Positions 1-12,194 of a stretch of DNA of 64,000 nt are shown here, in pieces. The position numbers and the translations under genes are program-made. This stretch comes from Silurus meridionalis (lineage: Eukaryota; Chordata; Actinopteri; Siluriformes; Siluridae). The notes below the pieces were generated by a model that did not search any database, was not told where the DNA came from, and was given only the letters and a program-made list of their open reading frames with translations. The stretch's first letter is position 1, and each line of letters opens with the position of its first letter. The DNA is taken from positions 15,124,212 through 15,188,211 of the forward strand of contig NC_060911.1 in the NCBI RefSeq assembly GCF_014805685.1, given 5' to 3'.

Positions 1-39
1 ATTGTTTTATGTAGTTTATATTGTTTTGTTTAGTCTAAG

Positions 40-160
40 TAAAATATATTGTGTTATTTATGTCTGTACTTTTGAAAGTTGCCAACAGCTGGAACCAAAT
101 TCCTGTTGCGTGTCAACACACTTGGCCAATAAACCTGATTCTGATTCTGAACTCTAACAA
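40..160 (+). repeat. Non-LTR retroelement 3' tail
   Basis: An AT-rich stretch ends in an ACCTGATTCTGATTCTGA-type short tandem tail (about 133-152). Tails of this kind are typical of 3' ends of fish non-LTR elements. The block recurs at 9670-9765. No coding part is attached. Confidence 0.5.
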
Positions 161-255
161 AAGATCTACAAAATATTCTAAAGGCAAGAAAAGAAGGGAG
201 AAGCTCCTCTTTGAATAAATTTTACTAGCAAACAAAAGAGTTATCCTGTTTCCTA

Positions 256-560
256 TTGTTTGTGTTCAGTTGTATGCCAAGCCCTCACAGTCACCTCTAC
301 AAATTTGAAAAGGACCAAATTGTGATGTCTAGACAACTGGTTCAGAGCATGTCCAAACCTGCACCTCTTGTGTTCTGTTCCCGGTCTGCAATGGTCAGTA
401 TCTATAAAAGGTGCTTCAAGGAAGGAACATTGATGAACCGGAGTCGTGGGTGGCCAAGGATCATTGATGCACATGGGGAGAGAAGGCTGGTCCGTGTGGT
501 TCGATCCAACAGACGAACTCCTGTATCTCAAACTGCTGAAGAAGTTCATGATAAGATAAG
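256..560 (+). pseudogene. Tc1-like transposase, N-terminal fragment
   Basis: An open frame of about 100 codons reads as the paired-like DNA-binding part of a fish Tc1-like transposase: DQIVMSRQL, CSRSAMVSIYK, then GERRLVRVVRSNRR and a Q-x-AEEV-like end. The catalytic DDE domain is absent, because the frame runs into an unrelated retroelement tail at about 550. The second copy at 9865-10250 belongs to the same family. It is an inactive remnant. Family assignment is from motif memory, but the helix-turn-helix pattern is clear. Confidence 0.75.
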
Positions 561-740
561 ATAAGATAAACCTTTATTCGTCCCACAGTGGGGAATTGTC
601 TTTGTTACAGCAGCAAAGTAAAGAAATAAAAATAAATGCAAATATATAAAAAGAATATACACATACTATAATATACAGTATATACACAGTACAATGTATA
701 AATACAAATAAGGAAAGAAAAAAAAATGGAACCCTAACCC
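546..740 (-). repeat. LINE/SINE 3' tail, reverse orientation
   Basis: The block begins with GATAAGATAAGATAA, then CCTTTATTCGTCCCACAGTG. This is the reverse complement of a common fish retroposon end of the form 'CACTGTGGGACGAATAAAGG' plus a TTATC tail. The equivalent position in the second duplicate lacks it, so it probably inserted into copy 1 after or during duplication. Confidence 0.6.
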
Positions 741-839
741 TAAAGTGGACTACATTAGACTCCAACAAGCTACACGGCATAAATTCAGAAACTGCTGTGT
801 AATTGTCATCACAAAGACATGACTGAGTTCCGGATGACA

Positions 840-1560
840 CCATTCAGCTGGACTGTGTCAGTTGATAGACTGTGTGTTTACATTAACACGGAATGGTGTA
901 AGAACTCCTAGTTTCCACCTACTGGTGAAGTTTACAAAAGTCAGATGTAGACCTTTTTATTTACCCCTGGAATTCACCACCGTTATTGTACCCGGAGTCT
1001 ACATTGCAAATAACCCTAATTGAGAATCTGGTCCTGTTGGGCCTGAACAGCTCTGTCTGTAACTGCATCCAAGACTTTTTCACTGGGAGACCTCAGGCAG
1101 TTTGGATTGTTTACATCAATGGCTCCTCTGCAAAGATTATATCCAAATTCCTTTGTGTTCACCTGGCAGAAATCCTCACCTGTTCCCTCAACACCAGCTC
1201 CAGAACATCGGGACCATCGAGTGCATCCTGAGCAGCTGTATCACAGCCTGACTCTGGAATTGGATGGCAAGACCCTACAGGGGATGGTGAGGATGTCTGA
1301 GAAGATCATCTGGGTCTCTCTTCCCTCCATCATTGATATTTACAAGCACTATGCATCCGAAAAAAGCCACCAGCATTGAGGCTGATCACATGTTCCCTTT
1401 ACACACACTTTCATCTCAGTAAAAGTAATAGGAACAGTTTCTTCTAGATGTACAGTATTAATTTATGTTGTCTGATTGAGCACCTTGCTCCTGGGGGAAC
1501 GTTGTTTTGTTTCACTGTGTAATACACTATATATTTAAATTGACAATAAAAGCCGACTTG
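840..1560 (+). mobile_element. Non-LTR retroelement RT C-terminal fragment with 3' UTR
   Basis: Broken frames read as fish LINE reverse transcriptase: [20 protein letters not shown] followed by RPQAVW, then an STMHPKKATSIEADHMFPL-like C-terminus shared by fish Rex1/L2-like elements. The 3' end (1470-1560) carries 'GACAATAAAAGCCGACTTGA'. The copy at 12690-13560 has the same structure. Both have stops and frameshifts and no endonuclease. The clade is uncertain. Confidence 0.65.
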
Positions 1561-2344
1561 ATTTGAGATTAATTTAAGCACTGCAAAAGAGATCACAGTG
1601 GTTGAGGTATTTTTTGTACAATTACTAAAATATATGTGCATTTGTGCCAGTGTACAAAAATGAAAGCCTTGAACTCTAGCTGTTAAATAGTGATTGATGG
1701 GCCATGTCTCTGTTACCTACAGTCTTGATTCTTCATCTTTCTAAAGTAAATTATTTAGATTTTATAGCAGAGACATTAATGAGCACAAAAACCTTTTATT
1801 TATTTATTTATTTTTTGGACAAAACCTTTAAAATAATTATCAGCGTGTAGCAAAAGCCTCCAAAAACCATCAAATATTTTTGAGCTCTGCTTCCACCTTG
1901 CGGTCAAATACTGTATTGCATATAACACATTAAAATGGTGCTGATGTGCTAAACCTAGCATGATAAGAATTTTCAAGTATTTTTAAGAATTTTCAATTTA
2001 GTTTCATTTAATCAGGTAACCAGTTGCACACAATATTAACAAAAATAAATTTAATAATGACTGCAGTACAATAATATTATAAACAATTAATTCAAGTAGG
2101 CGAATATTTTATTGATATAGCACTATTAAAAAAATAGGTTACAATGTGCTTCACAGTAACCAACAAATCTCTAATATCATTTTTGAGTATAAGTTGGAAA
2201 AAAAAAATAATTGTTTCAGCCTAGTCCTAGGCAGGCTTGTTTAAATTACCTTTAACTGCTCTGCTAGTAGACTATTTAAGGTACTTTTGGGCCTCACCAT
2301 GCAAGACTTACACTTTTAAGTGAAGACCTGTATCTTAAACTCCT

Positions 2345-2660
2345 TTCTAAATTATTAATGTGTATTTGTCTTGCTCACACTGAAAACCCACAAATTCCCA
2401 CAGTGGGCCGACATGTTTTGTGAGACAGAATCTATCTAATCGTTTGCTGTAGCATGCTCCCTTTGATCTAAACACTGCTTGACTAATCCCAACATCTCTC
2501 AGGTCACAAGGAAGGCATGATTCAAGAACGTTCTCTGTTCTGGATCCTAAGTGGTGTAATAAACTTCCACTTGATATACAAACAACTGGTTTCATAGCGT
2601 TCTTCAAACAATATCTAAAAATCAACTTTTTTCTCAGCAGTACCTTATGTATTGATAGAG
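2345..2660 (+). mobile_element. Possible L2-like RT 3' remnant
   Basis: One forward frame across 2540-2640 reads 'VLDPKWCNKLPLDIQ' and then 'FFKQYLKINFF'. This resembles the 'KLWNSLP...FK..LKTYLF' end of L2-type reverse transcriptases, such as the complete one at 49850-49975. Stops lie upstream. The block is missing from the other duplicate, which joins directly at the equivalents of 2231 and 2801. It is either an insertion in copy 1 or a deletion in copy 2. Confidence 0.35.
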
Positions 2661-3390
2661 ACTACAAAGCACTTTTATAAGTTTCCCTTAGATAATGGGT
2701 GTCCACCAAATGTCATAAATGTAAATGTGTGGAAGGGAAGTGGTTTTACAGTGGTTTAGGTGTTGAAACATCTGATCCAATCCTTGAGCTCTTAAGACTG
2801 AGAAATTATCCTGCAGCAGATAAAGCAGACCATCGTGCAGACAGCATCTCAACCACATTCCCTATGAATCACATTCCATCCTCTCAGTGTTTCCAAAGGT
2901 TGCTGGACATGAAAACGCTGGTAAGTGATGGAATCTTTTTGTTTAACTACAGTTCATATCTGTAAACTGAGCATGAGGTTGTCAGAAATATTCTTTTATT
3001 TTTCTGTTGCTAGAGAATGGTCAAAATTTTAGCCTCCTCGTTGGTCCAGAAACAGCTGCCAAACTCCTGTAGAAGTGGCCTGCGTTCTATGATTAAAAAA
3101 ACCCACCTCAGAGCTCAGAACTTGCTGAAATCTGCCAGGAATCCATACAATGATGAATCTTCAGAAGATCATCGAGGTATGTCTAACACAGAGTGGGACA
3201 GTAATATGGCCTCTTTACTGTTGCTCCTTTACTTGGTGAAACAGAAGGGATATCACCAGCCATACCTTCTTGCCTTTGGAACAAGTGGGCCATCAGCACT
3301 AAGTACATTGTGACTGAGGAGATGCTCATCCCATGGACCACATTGTTTGCTGCCTTTGATATAGTATTTACAGCACACTTCGTTTCCTTT

Positions 3391-5549
3391 TAGGAAGGAG
3401 ACGCTGCATCGAAACGCTTCGGGAATGCCCGTGTTGTTCATGCTCTGAATCATTTGTAAAATCTGGCCAATAGGCAAGTCGTGATGTCATCGGTGGGCGA
3501 CGTTGCACAAACCAGGATGCTACAAAATGGCAGCGCGATGGTAGCAGCATTAGCTTCTGTTGTTCAGGTAAGTGCTTTTTGTGTTATTCTGTGCAACATG
3601 GCTAAACAGACAGGCTTTCGCATGTGTGTCCCTTCTTGCCCCCGGTTCATTACGGGAGGAGATACTCATGAGATGTGCGTTGTTTGTTTGGGAGTGGAGC
3701 ATGCTTAATTGGCTCTCGAGAGATAGCCACTTGGCCTTTGTAGGTAAGGCTTTTGGGACTCCTTGGCGGTTGCCATGCTTACACTCCTGAGAAAAGGGGC
3801 CATCAAGGTTTTCCCCCCTTGGTCAGAGAGCCAGGCTACTACAGCTGGTTCTTTGTGGTTCCGAAGAAGGATCCAGGCCGATCTTAGATCTACGCTCCTT
3901 GAACCGCTCACTCATGAGGTTCAGGTTTAGGATGCTTAACCTCAAGCAAGTGGTGTCACAGATCAAGTCCGAGGACTGGTTTGTCATGATAGATCTGAGG
4001 TACGCCTATTTCCACATAGCCGTCCTTCTTGCTCACAGGCGGTTCCTGAGGTCTACTTTTAGGGGTGAGGCTTACCAATATCGGGTCTTTCCTTTTGGCC
4101 AAGCACTCTCACCCCGCACCTTCACAAAGTGCATGAATGCGGCTCTAGCCCCACTACGGCTTCAGGGCATCAGCATTCTTAGGTTCAATTGGTTGGTTCT
4201 AGCTCGATCAGAGCTTTAGGCGGTCCGGCATAGAGATGTTGCTCTTGCCTGCATTAAGGAGCTGGGGCTGAGACTAAACTTGGGAAAGAGTGTGCTTTCT
4301 CAGTTGCAGAGAACCACCTTCTTGGGAATGTTGTGGCACTTGACCGTGCTGCGGGCAGAATTGTCTCATTCCTGTCTCAAGGCCCCATCTTGGGAGCGCC
4401 TTGTCATTGCTTAACGCCCACGACAGATGCGTCCCTCACGGGGTGGGGGGGCAGTCATGAGTGGCCACTCCGCCCGAGGTCAGTTGGACGAGCTGCATCC
4501 TTCATGGCACATAAACTGCCTTGAGATGATGGCTGTGCTTATGGCGCTCTGACACTTTCGGGACCTAAAGGGTCACCACGTGCTGGTCCATGTAGACAAC
4601 ACATCGGTGGTCTCGTACATCAACTGCTAGGGGGGTCTTTGTTCTCACCCAATGTACAGGCTGGCATGATGGATACTCCTGTGGTCCAAAGGGAAACTCC
4701 TCTCGCTGAGAGCCATTAGATTAGAGAGCGGACGCCTTTTGAGGTGGTGGAGCAGGTATGGCGGAGATTTTACAGAACCCAGGTAGAATTGTTTGCGACC
4801 CGGGAGACCTTGCACTGTCCCCTCTGGTTCTCTATCCCCTAGTCCCGCTGGGGCTGGACGCCATGGTGCAGACATGGCCGAGGCCTCATCTGTATGCCTT
4901 CCCTCCCATTGCTTTGCTCCCAAAAGTTCTGAAGAGAATCCGCCAGGAGAGAGTACGTCTCCTCCTTGTGGCACCCCGTTGGCCGGGCAGACCATGGTTT
5001 GTGGAACTGCTTTCCCTCCTCAAGGGACCTTTTTGGGAAATTGGGGAATTCGCTAGGGAAACACTCTCACGTATTCTGCATGGCACCCGGAGGCCCGGGT
5101 TACAGTCCACCCCATTGAACTTTGTCAGGTTTTACGAGCCACTCCTGGCTCCTCTGTCCTGCATGCTGGTGTTGCCCAGGCACTCTAGACAGGGATTGGT
5201 CAGTATGGTATACTTGTCCCCAAAGCGTTTCGATGCAGCTTGAGTTCCTGAAAGGGAATGTGTCTAGGTTAGGGATGTAACCCTAGTTTCCTGAGGGAAC
5301 CAGACGCTGCATCTCGAGCCATACTACCTGCATCCCTGTCAGAGCTTACCTTCACCTTTCTTTCAGAAGGTTATGCCACTACCATCGCTCTGCTGTTTTT
5401 TGTAGCTTCCTGGTTTGTGCGACGTCGCCTGCTGATGACGTCACGACTTTTTACACTTGATTCAGAGCGTGAACAACGCGGGGTGTTCCCAAAACGTTTC
5501 AACGCAGCGTCTCGTTCCCTCAGGGAACTAGGGTTACATCTGTAACCTA
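3391..5549 (+). mobile_element. DIRS-type retrotransposon, deleted copy
   Basis: The ends are inverted repeats of about 150 bp. The left end runs from 3391 (GGAGACGCTGCATCGAAACG at about 3396) to about 3550. Its complement occupies about 5390-5549, with matching CTGAATC, GTCGTGA and GATGGTAG blocks. A segment at 5210-5330 repeats terminal sequence (CAGACGCTGCATC), as expected of the internal complementary region of DIRS elements. Between them lie DIRS-like RT and RNase H frames. No tyrosine recombinase was found, so the element is internally deleted. It interrupts an exon-like block that is continuous in the 14.6-kb copy. Confidence 0.8.
3830..5060 (+). pseudogene. DIRS reverse transcriptase/RNase H, degenerate
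   Basis: Frames read PILDLRSLN, the fingers-palm motif 'DWFVMIDLRYAYFHIAV', then YRVFPFGQALSPRTFTKCMN, all characteristic of DIRS-type RT. The catalytic YLDDW box is degraded to RFN-W followed by LVLARSEL (about 4180-4218). RNase H-like text follows (HINCLEMMAVLMAL, about 4510-4550, and HVLVHVDNTSVVSYIN, about 4577-4625) across several stops and frame changes. The product cannot be active. Confidence 0.75.
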
Positions 5550-5819
5550 GAGACTTTTTCAGTGTAATCTATGATGATGTTCTCAGCAACATGTACACAT
5601 TTCTCCAGACAACAGTTTATATTCTAGATTTTGACACAACTAAAGAAAGTCCAAAGGTGAAAGAATTGAGAGTTGATATTATTGAAAACATGCATTATGT
5701 TTTATTTGTTACACCTCATTTTTTGAGGTACTTTAAGCCCTTTGATGTTCAAATGGCTTATGGTACAGACTCATTTTTTAATGTTGTACTGGGCCTTTTT
5801 GCAGCACTTTTTTGACTGA

Positions 5820-7050
5820 TTATTTCAGGAGTGGCGAATGGAAGCCCTAATAAATTATAACTATAACTATAGTATTAATGCCAGTGGACTATGTAAATAC
5901 TCAACACTGATTTACATTTTTTAATTAAACGGTTTTCTTTATTGACCAGTTAATCCGTGAATGTTTCTGAAATGGTAACTCTGAACACTGATTGATTTTT
6001 CTGATCATCTATTAATATTTTACACTATAAGAGTTTGCCTGTTAAAAATTTTAACTTTTTCAGAAGTGTTAAATTAATACTGTGTATTTAGGAGCAACGC
6101 ACAACCCCTGACATCGGTTTTTAAAGAACTACAAGGTGAAATTTATCCTCTATGGCTGCTGTAACCAATGCACTGCTGGACCTGTTAATGAGATTATTAT
6201 TGCACTGGCTCAGGGTATTTTTTTTTTACCACTAGATGGTGCCAAGTGCCTATAAATGGAATTACATCGGTACTTCTCTGCAATTTGTAATAAGTGCTGA
6301 AACCAACGGGTGCCAAACAAATATTTTTTTTCTTTTAAAGGATTATTGGACTGTACAAGTAATAAAGAAAATGTATAAAAGTTCTTTAAAATTTTAAATG
6401 TAACTTAGTAAATTGTCCAGAGATGTTTTTGTTAAGCACACAAAGCACTATACCACTGTTCATTTAGAATGGTATTTGGTGTGACATATGGAAATAGAAA
6501 GGAAGACAAAGTGACATGGTGGTGGAATGAGTGCAGGAAAGTATAAGGAGAAAGAGGTTATTCTCAGATAGGTACAGTGGTGCTTCTCAAATGAACTAGA
6601 CTAAAGCACAGAACTACCACTCACTGTGACAGTTTATTTTATTTTGCTATTTGGACAAAGTCTGTATTTCAAGAATCTTTTTTTCTTTTCATTACTCATG
6701 CACTAATTCCAAAACATAAAAGACATTAGATTTAATATTACGCCACATATTCTATTTGATATTGTGTGCAGGTTCATTGTCAGCAGTGAAACCAACGGTC
6801 ATCAAATGATTACCTACAGTAACATCATAGTAAAATAAGAACAGCTTATTACCAAGGGCCCCTTATGGGGTAAGGGTTAAGGGGTAAGGGGTAAAGGGTG
6901 AACCTGTTTGAGGTATATTTTACAAACAGAACTGAAACACGTCTTAGTAAAATGCTATTCCTTATTGTTAATTTTTGCACTTGACTCCCCTACTGATTAA
7001 AACTTGAAATATAATTTATATCAAATCTATATTCGACTGTGAGCACTGGA
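5820..7050. other. No gene seen; tail of duplication copy 1 and AT-rich DNA
   Basis: To about 6420 the sequence matches the 15000-15560 block. Beyond that it is AT-rich single-copy-looking DNA with poly-A/T runs and a short GGGGTAAGG repeat at about 6867-6895. No convincing exon, promoter or transposon end was found. Confidence 0.5.
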
Positions 7051-7053
7051 ATG

Positions 7054-7886
7054 TTACAGGTCATCTCTCTTTTTTTTAAAGATGATGTTTCTGCCCGGCT
7101 GCACCCTCCAGGTCACTGTGGTGTCATCTGACATCTCATTGTCTTTCAGGTTTTCTTGTTTCAGGTTGTCTTTCAGCGTCAGACCAGGACAACATCGGAC
7201 TAGTCACACCGACAAACCTGTCAGCACCACTGTTAGCACCTATAAATAAAAATAAACCAATTAACAAACATATCTGTGATTAAAGCAAAGTTGTAACAAT
7301 TGTAAAAGCAAAACAAAATATTGTTTTTTTATTTACATTTTATTTTTACTTCTTACACTTTTAATTTGTTAATGTGCAATTATATGCACAACTTTTTTCG
7401 TGTAATTGTATTTTAAAACATAATCATTCTCCCCATTTGCCAAAACCAGCCAACAAACCCAACAGCAATAAAAAAATCAGCATACAGACTCACTATTGTA
7501 GCATATGAAGGGTCTCAGATCGTAGCAGTATGCGTCCCACCAGTATCCATTGTTGTTTATTATGGCACATGATTCACGGCCTTTATTATTATCTGGCTGT
7601 CCAGAACCCCACTGCCTAAAAGTGGTATATTGTAAAGGGACTTCATTAAAGGACCAGCGCCAACTGTTGATGTCGTTGTAGAGTCCGACCCAGAAGGCTG
7701 CTTTTATGTTTTGGCTTGTTATTAGTTTGTTTAACCGTACCCAGTCATTGTCACTTTCTATAGTTGCCAGATCAGTGTACATCACCCTGCAGTAATTCTG
7801 TGCACTGGACCATGTCACCTTTGTTGTGATGAGATGATATTCATGAGGGACTGTTTGCATGATGGAAATAATGACTGGGACAAGTC
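7054..7886 (-). pseudogene. Lectin gene A: CTLD1 intact, CTLD2 deleted
   Basis: The CTLD1 exon (7886 to 7494; acceptor ACAG|GACTTG, donor AATA|GTGAGT) is open. It carries the short-form CTLD cysteines (YCRVMYTDL, ESCAI, AYC, FICY), the WVGLYNDINSW core, a QPD box, and W-W-D in place of WND. The next exon starts normally at 7239 (S-ANSGADRFVGVTS...WSDAE) but breaks off at about 7177. It joins directly to the terminal-exon tail (7176-7054), which reads VTWRVQP...FKKKRDDL-stop in another frame. The CTLD2 frame therefore stops at 7136-7138. No 37-nt signal exon was found upstream. CTLD1 resembles gene E more than B or C. A truncated one-CTLD product cannot be excluded. Confidence 0.8.
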
Positions 7887-7911
7887 CTGTTGGTAATATA
7901 TAGTAAAACAT

Positions 7912-8640
7912 GTTTTGTTTTTGTTACTCACAGGAATTAACATACTAGAAAGTCAGAATGATGGGAATTTTTACACATGAAAGTGCGACCAAAACATGCT
8001 GCTATGCCCAGATAATGTTTACTGTTAAAACTGTGTTTGGCTAACATTAGCCACAATCCACTCTGAGCAGTGCACATACTGATCACGACAGATTGGTCTT
8101 TTCTATTCGACAAACTGCGAATATATATTTTGCTGCATATTCTGTATTCATGAGTGTCCCATATGAGCACTATGATCTAAATGCGAACAATATGTCTCAT
8201 CAGTCTGATCAATTTAGAGTCTGTTATAGTGAGAATGCTAATACAAGTGCTGGTAATACAAGTACATAGTTAGATACACAGCAGCACAATACTAATGATC
8301 AATTATAAAATAATACTGTTTAGTATTTAATATCAGGTTTAATTAATGAAGAAATAATCTGTTCTTCTGTTGTTTTTCAAAGGGCATGACTGATGAAGTA
8401 GTAAGCCCTTTCAATAGGGATAGAGGCTGATTTTCATTCTGGTTGGAACACAAATCTCCTGGTTTAAATAGAAGCAAAGATAAAATGGAAATGCTGACCA
8501 GACACTTGACTCCAGCCTTCATCTAAAACAAACAGAGTAAAAGTTCAACACATGAAGTCTGTTGTAGTAATTGTAAGGAGTCAATTAAGTCTGCATGTAT
8601 ATATAGTGTATAGAAGCCTACTATATATGTATCCCTAATT
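7912..8640. other. No gene seen upstream of lectin gene A
   Basis: This stretch should contain intron 1, the signal-peptide exon and the promoter of gene A. No 37-nt exon ending in G|GT with a MKL-like start was found on the minus strand, and no copy of the array's promoter cassette is present. Short open frames here have no recognisable content. Confidence 0.4.
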
Positions 8641-8641
8641 A

Positions 8642-8956
8642 CAGTAATCCCCCGTTTATTGTGATGGTAAAGTTCCAAAACCACCGTGATAAACGAAAAA
8701 AAGCTATAAACAGACGGCACCTTAAAAATGCTCTTTTATGTATACAATACTGTACTGAATTCACATTTTACTTCATTTTATAATTGATCATTATATTTTT
8801 ATTAATAAATCTCATTATTTGAACAGAAAACAATTCCCTGTACATTTTTTGGTCTAGCGTGCTCTCCGTGAAAGACCGGGAAAATCAGCCAAACAAATTA
8901 GTTATGCAGCAAATTTAATTATGCGATTCGACCCGTGGTAAAACGAAGAATTACTG
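8642..8956. mobile_element. Pogo/Tigger-like MITE
   Basis: The 315-bp element has inverted ends. The left end begins CAGTAATCCCCCGTTTATTG and the right end, read inward, begins CAGTAATTCTTCGTTTTACC. It is flanked by TA on both sides, as for pogo/Tc1-superfamily insertions. It has no coding capacity. The TIR style (CAGTaa-CCCCgTTta) is that of Tigger-like elements. Confidence 0.65.
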
Positions 8957-8959
8957 TAT

Positions 8960-9645
8960 TATAAAAAGAACAAAGAATCGAGCACATGACTGGTTATAAA
9001 CAAACATGATTAACATCGATCCTCCTTGTTATGAAAGGGGCTAATCATAAAAGTTCTCCGTCCAACATTTCAAAGTATCTATCATACAAAAGCCTGTTCA
9101 ACACTATTCTAATACACATTTATTTTATTGTCCACATATGTGCTGAGTTTATAAAGCCTGTGATGTTCAACATTGAACATCTTATTATTAGTTTCTGAAT
9201 TCGCTAGTTATTTATATTTATATTATATGAGATATTTATTTATATTGGCACATCCCATCTAAACCAGCTCAAATTTAAATTATAGGCAAAATACATCTAA
9301 TAGTTTGTATTGTTAGATTGTGGTTCAGTTTGTGGTTCACTCCATTTGTGTTGCTTTCGATTTAATTATCATATGACTTTGAATTGGATTAAGAACTTAC
9401 TGTATAATAGCTGGTCATTTTACTGTCTGTCAAATGCTTCACAATTGGGTCTTTTTTAAAGTCAGAATAAGGATGTATACTCCTTAGTGGTACATGGGGT
9501 CAAATCTGTTTCGTCATATCAGCCAAATATTTGTTGGTCGAGGTCAATAACTAAAAAAAGACCACTTGAGAAAACCAACCACTTGAGAATGGAGCGATAT
9601 ACAGTTGCCTAACAATTGTTAAACTTTTAATCTGTATTGTCGGTA
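8960..9645. other. No feature seen
   Basis: AT-rich DNA between the pogo-like MITE and the second duplicate. No open frame, repeat end or array-like block could be supported. Confidence 0.4.
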
Positions 9646-9864
9646 TTTTTTTATATTTTTGTATTGTTTTATTGTGTTATTTATGTCTGTACTTTTGAAA
9701 GTCGCCAACAGCTGGAACCAAATTCCTTTTGTGTATCAACAAACCTTAATCTGATTCTGAACTCTAACAAAAGATCTACAAAATATTCTAAAGGCAAGAA
9801 AACAAAGGAGAAGCTCCTCTTTGAATAAATTTTACCAGCAAACAAAAGACCTATTTTGCTTTCT

Positions 9865-10250
9865 GTTGTTTGTGTTCAGTTGTATGCCAAGCCCTCACAG
9901 TTACCTCTACAAATTTCAACAAGGACAAATTGTGATGTCTAGACGACTGGGTCAGGGCATCTCCAAAACTGCAGCTCTTGTGTTCGGTCTGCAGTGGTTA
10001 GTATCTATCAAAAGTACTCCAAAGAAGGAACAGTGGTGAACCGGCAACAGGGTCATGGTGGAACGAGGTTCATTGATGCACGTAGGGAGTGAAGGCTGGT
10101 CTGTGTGGTCCGATACAACAGACGAGCTCCTGGAACTCAAACTGCTGAAGACGTTCATGCTGTTAATGTTTACCAGTCAGGACTGTTTTGGCAGCAAAAA
10201 GGAGACCAACACAATATTAGGCAGATGATCATAATGTTCTGCCTGATCGT
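9865..10250 (+). mobile_element. Tc1-like element, deletion derivative
   Basis: The first part reads as the transposase DNA-binding region (GQIVMSRRLGQGISKTAALV, then a GTVVNR-like stretch) with frameshifts. After 'GCTGAAGACGTTCATGC' it jumps to the element's right end. Read inward, that end is GATCAGGCAGAACATTATGA, matching the 'TGATCAGSCATAACATTA' ends at 35098 and 53433. The catalytic domain is deleted. Confidence 0.7.
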
Positions 10251-10259
10251 TGTATATTT

Positions 10260-11180
10260 AAGGTGATCAAAAGTGATTGCTCCTGTGGGCTACACAAGCC
10301 AGCACTATAGACACTCAATCTTAATATCAGTGCACAAAATGGCAAAATTATGCAAATAACAATAATAACCTTCCACTCATTTAAAAAAGTAGCTTAATTA
10401 TGGTGTTTAACAAAGCCATGCTTTCCATATAAAAGAAGGAACCATCTGCCCCTGTTCATCTTATGAGTTTTATTTGGATTACCACAATCTATGATCTATG
10501 TTTATAGACATAGTGCCTGGGATAAAGACATGTTGGTGATATTTTATGATATGTACATTAAAGCTGCACAATAAAATCTAAGGGAAATTTACATGTCACA
10601 TAAACATTACAGCACAGTAAAATTCTTTTTTTTGCATATCCCAGCGATGTTCAGAAGCTTGGGTCTGAGTGCAGTGTCAACCATGATACAGCACCAGTGA
10701 AGCACTCAGGGAACCAAGAGTTGCAGATTGGTGATTGTGGGAGAGCGTATGAATGCGAGAAGAAGGAATGCCACAACAGGTCAGGTGTAAAGGCTTCATA
10801 GCCACTTTTATTTAGTTTTTGTGTCTGTCTGCTTAGTGCCTCATGCAGCACGTCTTCTGGCACACGTGTGCGCACACCACACCTCTCACACACACACTCT
10901 CCTCCTTAAATGCACCCTCCGATCACTGAAAAAGAAAGAAAACAATCATTAGGTCACATTAACTTCAGGTGAGGCAATCCCCTGCCTATCTGCTCCCGGC
11001 CCCGCCCTCCATTCACAAACCGACGCTCGGCCACGCCTCTGCTGCCACAGTGATACTTAGGTTGGAACCTTACAACCTTTCAATCAGTAGCTCAGAGCCT
11101 TAACCACTGAGGTACCACTTTCCCTTTTTCAGCCTTCCCATTGAGTAACTATATTTTTTTATTAGCCAGTATAATAAAAC
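10260..11180. other. No gene seen
   Basis: Non-coding sequence specific to duplication copy 2. It contains a short CA-rich stretch (about 10880-10905) and a GC-richer block at about 10980-11050. An 80-codon minus-strand frame at 10651-10893 has no recognisable domain. I cannot assign the block to a repeat family. Confidence 0.4.
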
Positions 11181-11184
11181 ATTA

Positions 11185-12060
<876 letters not shown>

Positions 12061-12149
12061 GTCAGCTTTCAAAGAGAAGTTCCAAAGTTTATTGCCTCAC
12101 ACATGAAGATATACTTCCAAGGAGAAGGAGAGAAAGGGGGTGGGCTGCG

Positions 12150-12192
<43 letters not shown>
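12150..12192. repeat. (GT)n microsatellite
   Basis: About 20 GT units directly after a purine-rich run. The MCVCVC-type open frame across it is a repeat artefact. Confidence 0.9.

Positions 12193-12194
<2 letters not shown>

Larger units (their letters stand above)
2788..5815 (+). pseudogene. Uncharacterised fish multigene-family remnant, split by DIRS element
   Basis: Exon-like stretches flank the DIRS insertion. Upstream is 'PILELLRLRNYPAADKADHR' (about 2780-2850), with a GTAAGT-like donor at 2920. At about 3296-3370 the frame reads STKYIVTEEMLIPWTT. After the insertion it resumes as 'MYTFLQTTVYILDFDTTKES' and continues to a stop at 5813-5815. The pieces match the copy at 14190-14970. I recall similar C-terminal segments in uncharacterised fish proteins, some labelled SAM-domain-like, but the function is unknown. 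The DIRS insertion and stops make this copy dead. Confidence 0.45.
1..6420 (+). repeat. Direct duplication, copy 1 (partner 9650-15565)
   Basis: Blocks here recur in the same order and strand in 9650-15565: 10-200 with 9650-9840, 256-550 with 9870-10160, 840-1700 with 12700-13700, 1700-2230 with 13700-14180, 2800-3370 with 14190-14690, and 5555-6410 with 14690-15560. By eye the blocks are about 85-95% identical. Copy 1 alone holds a DIRS element (3391-5549) and a block at 2232-2800. The left edge of the duplication lies outside the window. Confidence 0.85.

Noticed and set aside
7930..7945. Minus-strand ATGTTAATTCCT|GTGAGT just upstream of the gene A CTLD1 exon
   Set aside because: It would give an intron of about 45 nt and a wrong phase compared with the other genes.
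8470..8525. Minus-strand ATGAAGGCTGGAGTC as a possible signal exon of lectin gene A
   Set aside because: A 37-nt exon here would not end at G|GT, and the peptide is less hydrophobic than the MKL signal exons of B, C, D and E.
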